From Aeromonas encheleia (GTDB taxonomy: Bacteria; Pseudomonadota; Gammaproteobacteria; Enterobacterales; Aeromonadaceae), in contig NZ_LR134376.1 in the NCBI RefSeq assembly GCF_900637545.1, forward strand, positions 887,001 through 951,000: a DNA stretch of 64,000 nt. Reading direction: 5' to 3'. The position numbers and the translations under genes are program-made. Below, in pieces: positions 18,319 to 28,034 of the stretch (positions are counted from its first letter, which is position 1; every line of letters starts with the position of its first letter). The notes below the pieces were generated by a model. It was given only the letters and a program-made list of their open reading frames with translations. It ran no database searches and was not told the DNA's origin.

Positions 18319-18515
18319 AACGGCGCGCATTAAACCCTTTCTGGACTTGGGTGTCAACCATGGGGTGCAGATTGCGGTGCCGTTCGCTCGATAACCGAGC
18401 AATCCGCCCCGCCGCCGGGGAGCTTGTCGGGAGCTCTAGGGGCTGCAGGCGCCGACTTCCCGCCTGGCGGCCACAAGAAGGGGGCCAGCGGCCCCCGGTT
18501 GCACTCCGTCATGAC

Positions 18516-20792
18516 TCAGTGACGGCTGATGATAATGCGGCCCGTGCTCATGTCACGGGCCTGGCCGGTGACGCTGATCTTGAGGCCATACTCGGGCAGC
18601 AGGCGACCCGCATCCGGGATGGCGTCGCTCTGGTAGCTGCGGGAATCCTTGAACACCCGGTTCGGGGCTATCCAGAAGTCGCGCAGCAGGGCGCCGCTCG
18701 GATGCTTGAGGTCGAGCGGACGCTGGAAGCCCAGGCTGAAGGTGGCGTCATGGATCTGGTAGCGGGTGCCGGCCACGGCGCCATCGCTCCAGCTCAGGGT
18801 GCGCTGATCCCCATCCACCACGCCGAGGAAGCCTTCACCCGGATGGATTCCCACCCAGTTGTTGGCCTGGCTGTTGTCCACGTACCAGAGCAGCATGCCC
18901 GGCTCGTAGCGCATCAGCTGATCCGCCACGTTGATGTGGGCCAGCCCCTTGTCGACCCCCGCATGGTTGCGCCACTCAGCCAGGTAGTAGTGATCCTTGG
19001 CCTCGCTGCCGTTGCTCTGCACGAAGCCGGCCAGGGTGAAGGCGGCGCTGCCCTCGGCCCCGTCGCTCAGCACCACATCTCCGTCGGCGAGCAGCTGGAT
19101 CTCGTCCACGAACAGGCCGTTTTCGGCCACGCCGGCGTCGCTCTGGTATTGCAGGCTGAGCTCGATGCGCTGACCGGCCCAGGGGCTCAGGTCAAACTCG
19201 GCATCGACCCAGCCGTTGGAGTTGCCGGTGAGGCCGACGCCGAAGCCGACCCCGTTCGGATCGTCGGCGGTGGTGAGGTTGCCCGGGATGGGCTCGCCGT
19301 TGACCAGCACCCGCGCATAGTCAAAGCCCTCCTCGATCTGATACCAGGCCTTGAACGCCAGGCTGGCGCTCTGCCTGCCGGTCAGATCCAGCGCCAGGCT
19401 CATGCGGTTGTCGAGACCGTTGCCCTTGCCGCCGTGGTACTGGTACTGGCCGGCGTAGGGCGGGTTGAGCGGGATCTGCTTGGCGGGCAGGTTGATGCGC
19501 ACCACGTCGTCGTTGCGGCCCTTGTCGTTGGCCTGATCCAGCATGTAGACGTTGCCGCGGGGGCCGAGATCGTCGAGCCGCAGGTTGCTGCCGTGCAGCC
19601 AGTTGCCGCCGAGGGAGGCCTGCAGGAACTCCTTGGCCCAGGCGGAGAAGCCGGTCGGCTCGGTGCCGCCGATCACCCCGGCCCAGGAGCCGGACGACAT
19701 GATGGACCAGGTCGCCACCGGTTCCCCCTTGCCGCTGTACTTGGTGTCGTACTCGTCCGGCAGCCCGAGATCGTGGCCATATTCGTGGGCACAGACCCCG
19801 GCGGCGGCGTCGATGGGCTGGATGGTGTAGTCGTAGGCGGCGAACTGGCCGCCGAAGTTCCCGCTCGGGCTGTCGGTGCCCGGGATGGGGTAGGGGGCGC
19901 CGAGGTTCCAGCGATGGGCCCAGATGGCATCTTCGCCGAGATCGCCGCCGCCCGCCTCTTCCCCCACGCTGGAGTGGAAGATCATCAGGTGGTCGATGAG
20001 GCCGTCCGGCTCGTCTCTGTTGCCGTTGCCGTTCAGATCGTAGCGATCCTCTTGATCAAACTGGGCGAGATCGATGGCCGGATCCCCCGCCACCTGTAAC
20101 AGCGCCTCCTTCACCAGCTCCCGCACCGCCGTCTCGTTGAGGTTGCTGCCGTAGTAGGCGGCACTCTTGGCGGCGGTATACCAGCCGGCCACCTGGCCAC
20201 CCACGCTGTAGCTCTGGCCGGATTGCTGCTCGTAGAACTGGCGCATGGAGATGAAGCGCTCGCCGCCCGGTCCCGCATAGCCCTTGGCCGAGAACAGCAG
20301 ATCGTTGTAGTGCGCCGGGGTGTAGTCCGGGTAGTACATCTTGGTGAGCTCGGGGCTGAGGCTGTTCTTCGGGTAGTCCGGGAAGTCCACCAGGATGGCG
20401 AGGATCTTGTCCTTGCGCATCTTGCCGCTGTAGTGCTCCTGCTCGATCGCCTTGAGCAGCAGGGTCGGCACCCTGTCACCCGGCCGCGCTGTGCCGTTCA
20501 GGCGGATCTTCTTGAGGATGCGCTCCCGCACCTTGCCCTCTTTCTGCGCCAGGCTGCCACTGCCGCCCGGGTAGGCCCGCGCCTTGTCGCGGTAATAGCG
20601 GGCCAGCGCGGCCTGCTCCTGCTCGGGAGAGGCCAGGGTCGGGATGTGGCCGCTCTTTTTAAGCATCTCCAGCACCTTCACCTCGTCGGCGAGGGGGGCA
20701 TCGAAGGGACCATGGACCGGGGCGGCCATGGCGTGGTTTCCAATCATAAGGGTCGAGCCGACAAGCAGGCTCATTATTGTTTTTTTAGGCAT
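18516..20792 (-). CDS. M6-family secreted metalloprotease (immune inhibitor A-like)
   Basis: 758 residues with a signal peptide (LVGSTLMIGNHAMAA). Zinc site HEYGHDLG near residue 334 with a nearby downstream acidic DEYDT; family M6 pre-region LVDFPDYPKNSL and FYEQQSGQSYSV. The C-terminal half has beta-sandwich carbohydrate- or protein-binding-like domains, including the M6-typical EFDLSPWAGQRIELSLQYQSD. Probably secreted by the type II system and degrading host or environmental proteins; that is inferred from Bacillus InhA and Vibrio PrtV relatives. Start ATG 20792 has AAGGAG 9 bases upstream; the frame extends 24 codons further without better signals. Monocistronic. Confidence 0.9.
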   Translation of the reverse strand: MPKKTIMSLLVGSTLMIGNHAMAAPVHGPFDAPLADEVKVLEMLKKSGHIPTLASPEQEQAALARYYRDKARAYPGGSGSLAQKEGKVRERILKKIRLNGTARPGDRVPTLLLKAIEQEHYSGKMRKDKILAILVDFPDYPKNSLSPELTKMYYPDYTPAHYNDLLFSAKGYAGPGGERFISMRQFYEQQSGQSYSVGGQVAGWYTAAKSAAYYGSNLNETAVRELVKEALLQVAGDPAIDLAQFDQEDRYDLNGNGNRDEPDGLIDHLMIFHSSVGEEAGGGDLGEDAIWAHRWNLGAPYPIPGTDSPSGNFGGQFAAYDYTIQPIDAAAGVCAHEYGHDLGLPDEYDTKYSGKGEPVATWSIMSSGSWAGVIGGTEPTGFSAWAKEFLQASLGGNWLHGSNLRLDDLGPRGNVYMLDQANDKGRNDDVVRINLPAKQIPLNPPYAGQYQYHGGKGNGLDNRMSLALDLTGRQSASLAFKAWYQIEEGFDYARVLVNGEPIPGNLTTADDPNGVGFGVGLTGNSNGWVDAEFDLSPWAGQRIELSLQYQSDAGVAENGLFVDEIQLLADGDVVLSDGAEGSAAFTLAGFVQSNGSEAKDHYYLAEWRNHAGVDKGLAHINVADQLMRYEPGMLLWYVDNSQANNWVGIHPGEGFLGVVDGDQRTLSWSDGAVAGTRYQIHDATFSLGFQRPLDLKHPSGALLRDFWIAPNRVFKDSRSYQSDAIPDAGRLLPEYGLKISVTGQARDMSTGRIIISRH

Positions 20793-21206
20793 TACTATGT
20801 GCTCCTTCACATGATCAAAAAGGGAGCCCGTCGGACTCCGCTTTCCTGGCGGGCAGTGATTCACCCGCGTCCCTTGATACCTTCAGACAGGGCATTTGTC
20901 ATCAAGGGCTGCAAGGTGAAATGCACTGGTTTTGAGTGGCCTAGTGACGCTGAACGCAAGGTGTGGCTGAGAGGATGTGAAGTTATGTATGTGCATCTAA
21001 TTCTTGGGCAGCTGATTACCCTTTTTTAACCTTTTTGCGGACACCACCATTTGGGAGGGGGCGGGCGAGGCAGTTATCTTGGTCCCTCGCATTGAGCCGG
21101 ATGCACTCTGCGGGTATGCTTTGCCGCAACCATACCCCTGGCGGCAAGAGTGCCTATTGCCGGCCAGCCGGGTGTCGACATCCATCAAATACCGTCTGGG
21201 GTTTAT
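20793..21206. other. Intergenic region between M6 protease and rraB
   Basis: About 410 bases between divergent genes. I see no credible gene or RNA. Short frames present here lack ribosome binding sites. Confidence 0.55.
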
Positions 21207-21554
21207 ATGAGTATCAACATGCAAGAGTGGCGCGAAGAGACCACCGCCATCGTCAACGAGCTGCTGGCCGACGGCAGCAATCCGGATGTGGACTACGAGA
21301 TTGAGCACCACTTTGCCTGCCAGGACTTCGATCTGCTGGAGAAGGCGGCGGTCGATCTGTTCAAGGCCGGTTTTGAAGTGACCGATGCCGAAGAGATGGA
21401 GCTGGACGACGGCGCACCCATCTTCTGCTTCGACGCCACAGTAGTGCGCAAGCTGGAGATCGAAGCCATAGTCGCCGACATCGAGAAGATGCTGCCGGTC
21501 CTCGAGAAATACGGCGTGGATTACGACGGCTGGGGCACCTACTTTCAGGAGTAA
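21207..21554 (+). CDS. rraB: Regulator of RNase E activity B
   Basis: 115 residues matching the RraB (YjgD) family: WREETTAIVNELLADGS, IEHHFACQDFDLLEKAAV, GFEVTDAEEMELDDG and the C-terminal GVDYDGWGTYFQE. The acidic tail of the E. coli protein is missing. RraB binds RNase E in the cytoplasm and modulates the degradosome. Start ATG 21207 was chosen because the family homology begins there; the upstream GGGG is a weak ribosome binding site. Single gene ended by an unusually long palindrome. Confidence 0.93.
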   Translation: MSINMQEWREETTAIVNELLADGSNPDVDYEIEHHFACQDFDLLEKAAVDLFKAGFEVTDAEEMELDDGAPIFCFDATVVRKLEIEAIVADIEKMLPVLEKYGVDYDGWGTYFQE

Positions 21555-21571
21555 TCCCCTCGACAGACAAT

Positions 21572-21620
21572 GACAGACAATAAAAAAGGCCACTTGAAGT
21601 GGCCTTTTTTATTGTCTGTC
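21572..21620. terminator. Extended bidirectional terminator palindrome
   Basis: A 24-base arm (GACAGACAATAAAAAAGG followed by CCACTT) is followed by its exact complement, centred on 21596. The outer 10 bases GACAGACAAT are also duplicated just upstream (21562-21571). Both strands get a T6 run. Confidence 0.9.
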
Positions 21621-21622
21621 GA

Positions 21623-23608
21623 TCAGTCCGCGGGCAACTGGTAGTTGCGGGCAAATTCCGCCGGGGGGAGGGGGCGGCTGAACAGGTAGCCCTGCAGGCG
21701 ATCGCAGCCCGCCTGGGCCAGCCAGGTTTGCTGCTCCTGGGTCTCCACCCCTTCGGCGGTGATCTTGATCCCGAGCTCATGGCCGAGGCCGATGACGGAG
21801 CGCACTATGGCGGTGGTGGCCTGGTTGGTCGCCAACCCCTGGGTGAAGCTTCTGTCCAGCTTGAGGGTCGCCACCTGCAGCCGAGGCAGGTAGGCCAGGG
21901 AGCAGTAGCCGGTGCCGAAGTCGTCGATGGCGAGCTGAAAGCCGGCCTCGATCAGGTTCGCGAGGTTGCTCTCTATCTCGTCGGCATTTTCCATCAGCAC
22001 CCCTTCGGTGATCTCCAGCTCCAGCTGCCAGGGGGCTATCCCGTGGCGTTCGATGCAGGCGAAGATCTGCGGGCAGAGCTCGGGGTCACGGAACTGCAGA
22101 GGCGACAGGTTGACTGAGAGCACCAGATCCGGCGCCGCCACTTGCCAGCGCGCCAGCTGGGCACAGCCCAGCTCCAGCATTAGCTGGCCGAGCTGGCCGA
22201 TGAGCCCCAGCTCTTCCGCCAGGGGAATGAATTCGTCGGGGGAGATCATGCCGAATTCCGCATGAGGCCAGCGGCAGAGCAGTTCGGCGCCGTGCAACTG
22301 GTTGCTGTGGGTGCAGATGATCGGCTGATAGACGGCGACCAGCTGGGCCGACTTGATGGCCAGCGGCAGCTGGGCGGCGATGAGCTGACGGCGTTTGAGC
22401 TTGGCATCGAGTTCGGGGTCGAACAGGGTGCAGTGTTGCTGCTGGCGCTTGCCCTGAGCCAGGGCGGCCTCGGCATGGCTCAGCAGGCGCTCGGCATCGT
22501 TGGCCTTGCCCTGGGCGATGCCGAGGAAGACCGGGATCTGGATCCTGTGCTCCTCGACCTGATAGGGCACCATCAACTCGTACTGCAGGTTGCGGCTCCA
22601 CTCGGTCAGGGGAAGGGGCAAGTCCGGCAGCAGCAGGGCGAAGTCATCGGCCGCCACCCGGCACAGCAGGGACTGGGGCGGCGCCAGCCGTTGCAGGCGA
22701 CGGGCCACCTGGCTGAGCAGGCGATCGGCGATGCGGATGCCGAAGCGATCGTTGATCTCGCGAAAATGTTGCAGATCGACCAGCAGCAGGCTGGCCGGGC
22801 GGGCACCGAGGTGGCGGCTGGTCTGCAGGAAGTGGGAGAGTTTGAGCAGGCCGGTCAGGCTGTCGTAATGCTGCTCCTGCTGGAGCTGGGCCTGGGTGGT
22901 GCGCAGCCCGGTGATGTCACGGCTCAGGGTCAGGATGCCGAGGGAGTTGCCCTCGTCATCCGGCACGTCGACCCGGGTCACCTCCAGATGGCGGCCCTGG
23001 CCATTGGCATCCATCAGGCAATACTCCCCCCGTCCCAGCGGCTGTACGGCGGGCAGTCGAGGGGCGATCCGCTGGCCCAGCGCCTCGCTCGCCGCCAGCC
23101 CCATGAAGTCGAGAAAGGCCTGGTTGCAGTCGATGAGCAGGCCCTGGTGGTCTTCCAGCCGGATAGGGTCCGGGATGGCGTCCAGCAGGCGACGCTGCAG
23201 CAGCTGCTGCTGGCGGAAGGTCTGCTCCAGCTCCTTGCGCTGATCTATCTCGCTGATCATGGCGAACAGGGCAAGCGGGTGGCCCTGCTCGTCATAGAGC
23301 GGGATCTTGTGGATCTCCATCCAGCTGGTGGTGCCGCCGCTGTGGCAGTGCAGCTGCTGATGGAGCAGGGGACGCCGCTCTGCCAGCAGACGCTGATCCT
23401 CCTCCCGGAACACATCGCCCCAGGGCATCTCGGCATCCGTCTTGCCGACGAGTTCATGGGGGTGCTGCAGGCCAGCCTCTCGCGCGAAGACCTTGTTGGC
23501 GAACAGGTAGCGTCCGTCCGTATCCCGGCAAAAGATATTCATGGGTAACTGGTCGATGATCTGCTGCAGCAGAGCCAGGGTGAGCAAGGAATTCACGGGG
23601 ATACTCAC
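21623..23608 (-). CDS. PAS-PAS-GGDEF-EAL protein with degenerate GGDEF
   Basis: About 661 residues from the chosen GTG start. PAS1 begins at LPMNIFCRDTDGRYLFANK, with a PAC-type segment after it; PAS2 begins at LLDAIPDPIRLEDHQG. The diguanylate cyclase domain has VAADDFALLLP where GGDEF should be, so synthesis is unlikely. The EAL domain looks complete (AELLCRW, LEITEGVLMEN, AIDDFGTGYCS, ATLKLDRSF, ITAEGVE), so it is probably a soluble c-di-GMP phosphodiesterase. Start uncertain: the frame stays open upstream into the divergent lipoprotein gene, and no codon has a strong ribosome binding site. GTG 23608 is just before the first PAS helix. Confidence 0.85.
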   Translation of the reverse strand: MSIPVNSLLTLALLQQIIDQLPMNIFCRDTDGRYLFANKVFAREAGLQHPHELVGKTDAEMPWGDVFREEDQRLLAERRPLLHQQLHCHSGGTTSWMEIHKIPLYDEQGHPLALFAMISEIDQRKELEQTFRQQQLLQRRLLDAIPDPIRLEDHQGLLIDCNQAFLDFMGLAASEALGQRIAPRLPAVQPLGRGEYCLMDANGQGRHLEVTRVDVPDDEGNSLGILTLSRDITGLRTTQAQLQQEQHYDSLTGLLKLSHFLQTSRHLGARPASLLLVDLQHFREINDRFGIRIADRLLSQVARRLQRLAPPQSLLCRVAADDFALLLPDLPLPLTEWSRNLQYELMVPYQVEEHRIQIPVFLGIAQGKANDAERLLSHAEAALAQGKRQQQHCTLFDPELDAKLKRRQLIAAQLPLAIKSAQLVAVYQPIICTHSNQLHGAELLCRWPHAEFGMISPDEFIPLAEELGLIGQLGQLMLELGCAQLARWQVAAPDLVLSVNLSPLQFRDPELCPQIFACIERHGIAPWQLELEITEGVLMENADEIESNLANLIEAGFQLAIDDFGTGYCSLAYLPRLQVATLKLDRSFTQGLATNQATTAIVRSVIGLGHELGIKITAEGVETQEQQTWLAQAGCDRLQGYLFSRPLPPAEFARNYQLPAD

Positions 23609-23762
23609 GGGGGAGACTTCGAGCAAATCTATGATAACAGGCCACTTTTGTAAAGCGTGGCCGAAGGCTTGACCATTTCTGTTGATCCCTGCTGACAGTC
23701 TGTGTCGCGGGCGCCATAATAGCCGCCGGTTGGCCTGTGGCCGTATGGATGAGAGAAGCGAC

Positions 23763-24257
23763 ATGAAGAAGATAATGGGGGGCGCCCTGGCCCTGTTGAT
23801 GGTCGGTTGTGCCAGTGACAACAATGGCGGCGAGCAGTATCGCTATACCCCGCCGGTTGCCAAGGCGACCAACAACACCCAGGAGCTGGCGATCCCGGTG
23901 GATCTGGTGTGGGCCCGCGCCGAGAAGTGGTTTGGCGATCACGGCCTGAACATCGAGAACAGCCAGCGTGGCTCCGGCCTGATGACCGCCAACGTCGAGA
24001 ATTCGGCCGAGGGTCTCGAGTGGCTGGATTGCGGCACCATGGGCGCCAAAGTGGCGCTGGGCAACCCCAATCTGCAGATCAACCTGATCATCACCCAGAG
24101 CGGCAACAACAGCGTGGCGACCGTCAACGTCAAGGGCAACACCCAGCTCTACTTCGTCGAGTCCTCCGGCGAGCGCGTGCTGGCGCCGTCCATCAGCCCG
24201 GTCTGCGTCTCTCGTGGCAGCTTGGAGCAGAGCCTGTTCGCCACCCTGGGCAACTGA
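23763..24257 (+). CDS. Lipoprotein, unknown (possibly BamC/NlpB-like fold)
   Basis: 164 residues. Lipobox LLMVGCAS with Cys17. The mature part has LAIPVDLVWARAEKWFGDHGLNIENSQRGSG, which resembles the repeated helix-grip segment seen in BamC-type lipoproteins, then a beta-rich stretch (VALGNPNLQINLIITQSG) and a C-terminal helix. That resemblance is weak. AGAAG upstream of ATG 23763. Single gene with its own terminator, divergent from the GGDEF/EAL gene. Confidence 0.75.
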   Translation: MKKIMGGALALLMVGCASDNNGGEQYRYTPPVAKATNNTQELAIPVDLVWARAEKWFGDHGLNIENSQRGSGLMTANVENSAEGLEWLDCGTMGAKVALGNPNLQINLIITQSGNNSVATVNVKGNTQLYFVESSGERVLAPSISPVCVSRGSLEQSLFATLGN

Positions 24258-24298
24258 TCCGGCCCTGCCCGCCGCCCGTCATGGCGGCGGTCCGCACC

Positions 24299-24334
24299 AA
24301 ACACCCCGTTGCCTGCAACGGGGTGTTTGTTTTT
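24299..24334 (+). terminator. Terminator after lipoprotein gene
   Basis: Stem AACACCCCGTT / AACGGGGTGTT followed by T-rich sequence. Confidence 0.88.
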
Positions 24335-24420
24335 GGGGGGTAGCGAGCATCAAGGAGAGGGAACCGCCATTGGCGCATCCTGGCGGTTCAGGCCTGCGTG
24401 CAGCAGCAGCCAGCATCAAC

Positions 24421-24446
24421 AAAAACCCCGGCAGAGGCCGGGGTTT
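24421..24446 (-). terminator. Terminator of the rsgA-psd operon
   Basis: Stem CCCCGGC / GCCGGGG extended by AAA/TTT; T5 on the minus strand, 13 bases after the last stop of the operon. Confidence 0.85.
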
Positions 24447-24458
24447 GTCATGGAAGGC

Positions 24459-24863
24459 TCAGCCTTGCAGCGCGCTGTCACCGTGGAACAGTACCTGCTC
24501 GCCGGACTTGAGCAGATAACCCTTCCAGGGGAAGAGCTGATAGGCGCCGCCCTGCCAGGACCAGTTGCCCTCGTCCCCCTGGCGGACCAGCCGGATCTGC
24601 TCGCCGCTTGGCAGAGTCAGCTCGGCCTCGCGCTGATCGGGGCCGAACAGCACGAAGGCACTGCCGGTTTCATCGGCCTTGAGGGATTGCAGCCGCACCG
24701 CCTGCTCGAACAGCCGCACGCACTGGCTGGTCAGGCTGGACCACTGGTAGCCGGCGCTGGCACGGCAGCCGTGGACATCCTGATCGTTGCCGACCAGGTG
24801 CTGTTCCGGGGTGCTGCAGGCCGCCAGCAGCAGGGAGGCGGCCATCAGGGTCAGGGTGCGCAT
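24459..24863 (-). CDS. Small lipoprotein, unknown
   Basis: 134 residues. Lipoprotein signal SLLLAACST (Cys16). Two further cysteines in the mature N-terminal part (HGCRASAGYQWSSLTSQCVRL) may form a disulfide, followed by a beta-rich domain (LTLPSGEQIRLVRQG, QLFPWKGYLLKSG). Family not recognised. Its start lies 1 base after the stop of the preceding gene, so it is the last gene of the rsgA-psd transcription unit. Confidence 0.75.
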   Translation of the reverse strand: MRTLTLMAASLLLAACSTPEQHLVGNDQDVHGCRASAGYQWSSLTSQCVRLFEQAVRLQSLKADETGSAFVLFGPDQREAELTLPSGEQIRLVRQGDEGNWSWQGGAYQLFPWKGYLLKSGEQVLFHGDSALQG

Positions 24864-24864
24864 A

Positions 24865-25116
24865 TTACTCCTGCAGATCCCGCTCGATGACGATGCTGGA
24901 GAAGCCCAGTTCCTTGAAGTAGTTCTCCTGGTAATCCTTCACGCTCTTCTTGTCGCGGCGGCAGACCTGGGCCAGCTGGGCCTCCATGGCGTGGAAGCTG
25001 GCCAGGTTGATCCCCTCGGCCGCGGCGATGGCATCGTAGATGCTGTTGAACTTGTCGTTGGCGTAGCCGATCTCTTTGGTTTTTTTGCCGTAGGTGTAAG
25101 TAATTTTAAACGCCAT
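24865..25116 (-). CDS. Hypothetical protein, 83 residues
   Basis: Soluble small protein beginning [20 protein letters not shown], with a predicted beta hairpin and then helices ([20 protein letters not shown]). No signal peptide or known motif. It overlaps the end of the VF530-like gene by 11 bases and abuts the following lipoprotein gene, so it is translated within the operon. Function unknown. Confidence 0.75.
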   Translation of the reverse strand: MAFKITYTYGKKTKEIGYANDKFNSIYDAIAAAEGINLASFHAMEAQLAQVCRRDKKSVKDYQENYFKELGFSSIVIERDLQE

Positions 25117-25375
25117 CGGGGTCTTCCTTCTTTTTCGCCTGCTTGCGCTGGACGTACAGGTAGAGGCTCTCGACCTTCTCCCTGGCCCAGGGGGTCTTGC
25201 GCAAGAATTTCAGGCTGGATTTGATGCTGGGATCCTGGGTGAAGCAACGGATGTCGATCTCCTTCCCCAGCTGCTCCCAGCCGTAATGCTCGACCAGGGC
25301 GGTGACGATCGCCTCCAGGGTCAGCCCGTGCAGTGGGTTCTTTCGCTGTGCTGGCGGAGTGGGTTGGTCGCTCAT
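25106..25375 (-). CDS. VF530-family (DUF2132) DNA-binding-like protein
   Basis: 89 residues with the VF530 core: [51 protein letters not shown] and a lysine-rich tail. The family has a small helical fold described as DNA-binding from structure; no physiological role is established. It overlaps the psd stop by 4 bases and the next gene by 11 bases. Confidence 0.85.
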   Translation of the reverse strand: MSDQPTPPAQRKNPLHGLTLEAIVTALVEHYGWEQLGKEIDIRCFTQDPSIKSSLKFLRKTPWAREKVESLYLYVQRKQAKKKEDPDGV

Positions 25376-26244
25376 GGCTTGGCCGCCAGCTTGGCAAAGG
25401 GTTGCCCCATGCGGGTGGTCACGCCGTTGGCCAGGTGCGGCTCGAAACCGGCCAGCATGCCCGGGCCAAACAGGCAGACCACTGTGCTGCCGAGCTTGAA
25501 CAGGCCCATCTCGGCTCCTTTCTGCAGGGTGATGGCCTCGTCACCGCTGTAGTCCCAGCGCACCACTTCTTTCTGCCTGGTCGGTGCTATGTTGCCGGCC
25601 CAGATGGTCTCGATGCTGGCGACTATGGTGGCGCCAACCAGCACCAGCGCCATGGGACCATGGGGGGTGCGGAAGGTGGCGACCACCCGTTCGTTGCGGG
25701 CGAACAGGTTAGGCACGTTTTCGGCGGTGAGCGGGTTGACGGAGAAGAGATCCCCCGGCACGAACACCATGCTCTCCAGTACGCCGTCCAGCGGCATGTG
25801 GATGCGGTGGTAATCCTTGGGCGCCAGATAGATGGTGGCAAAATCCCCATCCTTGAATGGCGCCACCAGATCCTCAAAGCCCCCCAGCAGCTCGCGGGCG
25901 CTGTAGTCGTGGCCCTTGGCCTGGATGATGCGGCCTTGCTGGATGGGGCCGAGCTGGCTGACGGTGCCATCCACCGGCAGGGCCAGGGTCATGGCATCTT
26001 CCACCAGCGGGCGGATCCCCGGCTTGAGCTCACGGGTGAAGAAGGCGTTGAAGCTCGGGTAGTGGGCGGGACTCTCGTGCAACGCCTCGCTCATGTCGAC
26101 CTGGTACTGCTTGATGAACGCCTCTATCACCCTGGTGGTGAGCTTTCCGGCCTCGGCGGCCGCCAGCTTGCCAACCAGGCGGGAGACGGCATGTTTGGGC
26201 AGGCAATATTGACCGGCAATTTTCAGGTTGTCAGTGATGCTCAT
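25372..26244 (-). CDS. psd: Phosphatidylserine decarboxylase proenzyme
   Basis: 290 residues. Makes phosphatidylethanolamine at the inner membrane. The self-cleavage site LGST, which forms the pyruvoyl group, is visible in [17 protein letters not shown] near the C-terminus. Catalytic-region motifs are DGTVSQLG and [11 protein letters not shown], and the membrane-near [13 protein letters not shown] is present. An in-frame ATG three codons upstream (26253) is also possible. It follows rsgA by 27 bases; orn/rsgA/psd is the common gammaproteobacterial order. Confidence 0.95.
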   Translation of the reverse strand: MSITDNLKIAGQYCLPKHAVSRLVGKLAAAEAGKLTTRVIEAFIKQYQVDMSEALHESPAHYPSFNAFFTRELKPGIRPLVEDAMTLALPVDGTVSQLGPIQQGRIIQAKGHDYSARELLGGFEDLVAPFKDGDFATIYLAPKDYHRIHMPLDGVLESMVFVPGDLFSVNPLTAENVPNLFARNERVVATFRTPHGPMALVLVGATIVASIETIWAGNIAPTRQKEVVRWDYSGDEAITLQKGAEMGLFKLGSTVVCLFGPGMLAGFEPHLANGVTTRMGQPFAKLAAKP

Positions 26245-26271
26245 GATCTTCATCGAAATAAGTTGAATGGG

Positions 26272-27306
26272 TCACAGTCGGGCTTGCTGCCGACCGTGGC
26301 GGGCTTCCTGCATGGTTTCCAGGATGCGGTGATAGTTGTGGAAGCGATCGGCGCTGATGGCGCCACTGTCGACCGCCGCGCGCAGGGCGCAGCCGGGATC
26401 GTCCTTGTGGGTGCAGTCGCGGAATCGGCAACCACCCAGGTAGTCACGAAACTCGACGAAACACCAGGTGATGCGATCGGCTTCCAGGTGCCAGAGTGCG
26501 AACTCGCGGATCCCGGGGGAGTCGATCAGATCGCCGCCGCTCGGGAAGTGGTAGAGCCGCGCCGTGGTGGTGGTGTGGGTACCTAGCCCCGAGTTCTCGG
26601 AGATCTCGCCGGTGAGCACACCCAGCCCGGGCATCAGGGCATTGGTCAGGGAGGACTTGCCCACCCCGGACTGGCCGACGAAGATGCTGATCTTGCCTTC
26701 GAACTGGGCCTTGAGTTCGTCCAGCCCTTCGCCGCTCTCGCAACTCACCAGGATCACCTGGTAGCCGAGCTTGCGATAGGGGGCGAGCTGCAGCTCGATG
26801 CGCGCGCGGGCGGCGGCGTCGAGCATGTCGACCTTGTTCAGCACGATGAGCGGCTGGATCTCCACGTCTTCGGCGGCCACCAGATAGCGATCGACGATGT
26901 TGGTGGAGAACTCGGGTACCACCGCCGAGACGATGATGATCTGGTCGATGTTGGCGGCGATGGGTTTGACCCCGTCGTAGAAGTCCGGCCGGGTCAGCAC
27001 CGAGTGACGGGGGTGTACCGCCTCGATGACGCCCGCGGTCGCGGCATTGAGGCCGGGACGCCAGACCACCTTGTCACCGCACACCAGGCTGCTGATGCTG
27101 CTGCGACGCAGGTTGCTGCGGTGGATGGTGCCGTCATTCGCTTCCACGTCCGCATGCTGACCGAAACGGCTGATCACCATGCCCTCGATGGCCGGGCCAA
27201 ACAGGGTGTCATCCACGACCGTGCTGTGATCTTTTTGCAGCCGCCGCTCGCGGTTGGCCTGGACGCGTCTTTGTTGACCCAGATTGAGTTTTGCTTTCTT
27301 TGCCAC
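26272..27306 (-). CDS. rsgA: Ribosome small subunit-dependent GTPase RsgA
   Basis: 344 residues. Circularly permuted GTPase: OB domain first ([18 protein letters not shown]), then G4 LNKVD, G1 [10 protein letters not shown]3 DSPGI and a C-terminal zinc cluster ([14 protein letters not shown]). It assists late 30S maturation. The frame is open far upstream, but the family begins at [21 protein letters not shown], so GTG 27306 is taken as start; its ribosome binding site is weak. Divergent from orn and followed by psd. Confidence 0.93.
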   Translation of the reverse strand: MAKKAKLNLGQQRRVQANRERRLQKDHSTVVDDTLFGPAIEGMVISRFGQHADVEANDGTIHRSNLRRSSISSLVCGDKVVWRPGLNAATAGVIEAVHPRHSVLTRPDFYDGVKPIAANIDQIIIVSAVVPEFSTNIVDRYLVAAEDVEIQPLIVLNKVDMLDAAARARIELQLAPYRKLGYQVILVSCESGEGLDELKAQFEGKISIFVGQSGVGKSSLTNALMPGLGVLTGEISENSGLGTHTTTTARLYHFPSGGDLIDSPGIREFALWHLEADRITWCFVEFRDYLGGCRFRDCTHKDDPGCALRAAVDSGAISADRFHNYHRILETMQEARHGRQQARL

Positions 27307-27397
27307 TCGATTCGCCAGTTTATGAACAGATCCAAAGCCAGTATGATACATGCAAATCGGCAAAATTCCGCCATTCCTCCTAACTGAGAGAGTAATC

Positions 27398-27943
27398 ATG
27401 ACAGTCAGCGCGCAGAACCTGGTATGGATCGACATGGAGATGACGGGTCTGGACCCCGAGCAAAACGTGGTACTGGAGATCGCCACCATAGTCACCGACA
27501 AGGATCTGAACGTGCTGGCGGAAGGGCCTGTCATCGCCATTCACCAGAGCGAGGCAGAGCTCGCCAAGATGGACGAGTGGAACGTCAACACCCACACCAA
27601 GAGCGGCCTGGTGGCCAGGGTCAAGGCGAGTGAGCATGACGAGGCGCGCGCCGTGGCCGAGACGCTCGCGTTTATCCGTCAGTGGGTGCCGGAGCGCACC
27701 AGCCCGCTGTGCGGCAACAGCATAGGCCAGGATCGCCGCTTCATGGTCAAGCACATGGGCGAGCTGGAAGCCTTCTTCCATTACCGCAATGTCGACGTCA
27801 GCACCATCAAGGAGCTGGTGCGCCGCTGGCAGCCGGAGCTGCTGGATCAGTTCACCAAGCGCGGCACCCACATGGCGCTGGATGACATCCGTGAGTCCAT
27901 CGCCGAGCTGCAGTTCTACCGCGGTCACGTCTTCAAAATCTGA
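27398..27943 (+). CDS. orn: Oligoribonuclease
   Basis: 181 residues, full length. DEDDh 3'-5' exoribonuclease that degrades 2-5-mers and pGpG, so it also completes c-di-GMP breakdown started by EAL enzymes. Catalytic motifs: [22 protein letters not shown] and [11 protein letters not shown]. Start ATG 27398 preceded by GAGAGAG; the frame extends 16 codons upstream without a better site. Divergent from rsgA. Confidence 0.96.
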   Translation: MTVSAQNLVWIDMEMTGLDPEQNVVLEIATIVTDKDLNVLAEGPVIAIHQSEAELAKMDEWNVNTHTKSGLVARVKASEHDEARAVAETLAFIRQWVPERTSPLCGNSIGQDRRFMVKHMGELEAFFHYRNVDVSTIKELVRRWQPELLDQFTKRGTHMALDDIRESIAELQFYRGHVFKI

Positions 27944-28034
27944 GTTGCCGGCAAGGGGTTGGCGCCGTCCGGTCGCTAAAATCGACAGTTCGACCAGCTT
28001 TTGAGCGAACGGCTGCACAGTGACAAAAAAGCCC

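Noticed and set aside
18351..20099. 582-codon plus-strand frame antisense to the M6 protease
   Set aside because: No domain, starts inside the tRNA promoter region; protease frame has HEYGH and signal peptide.
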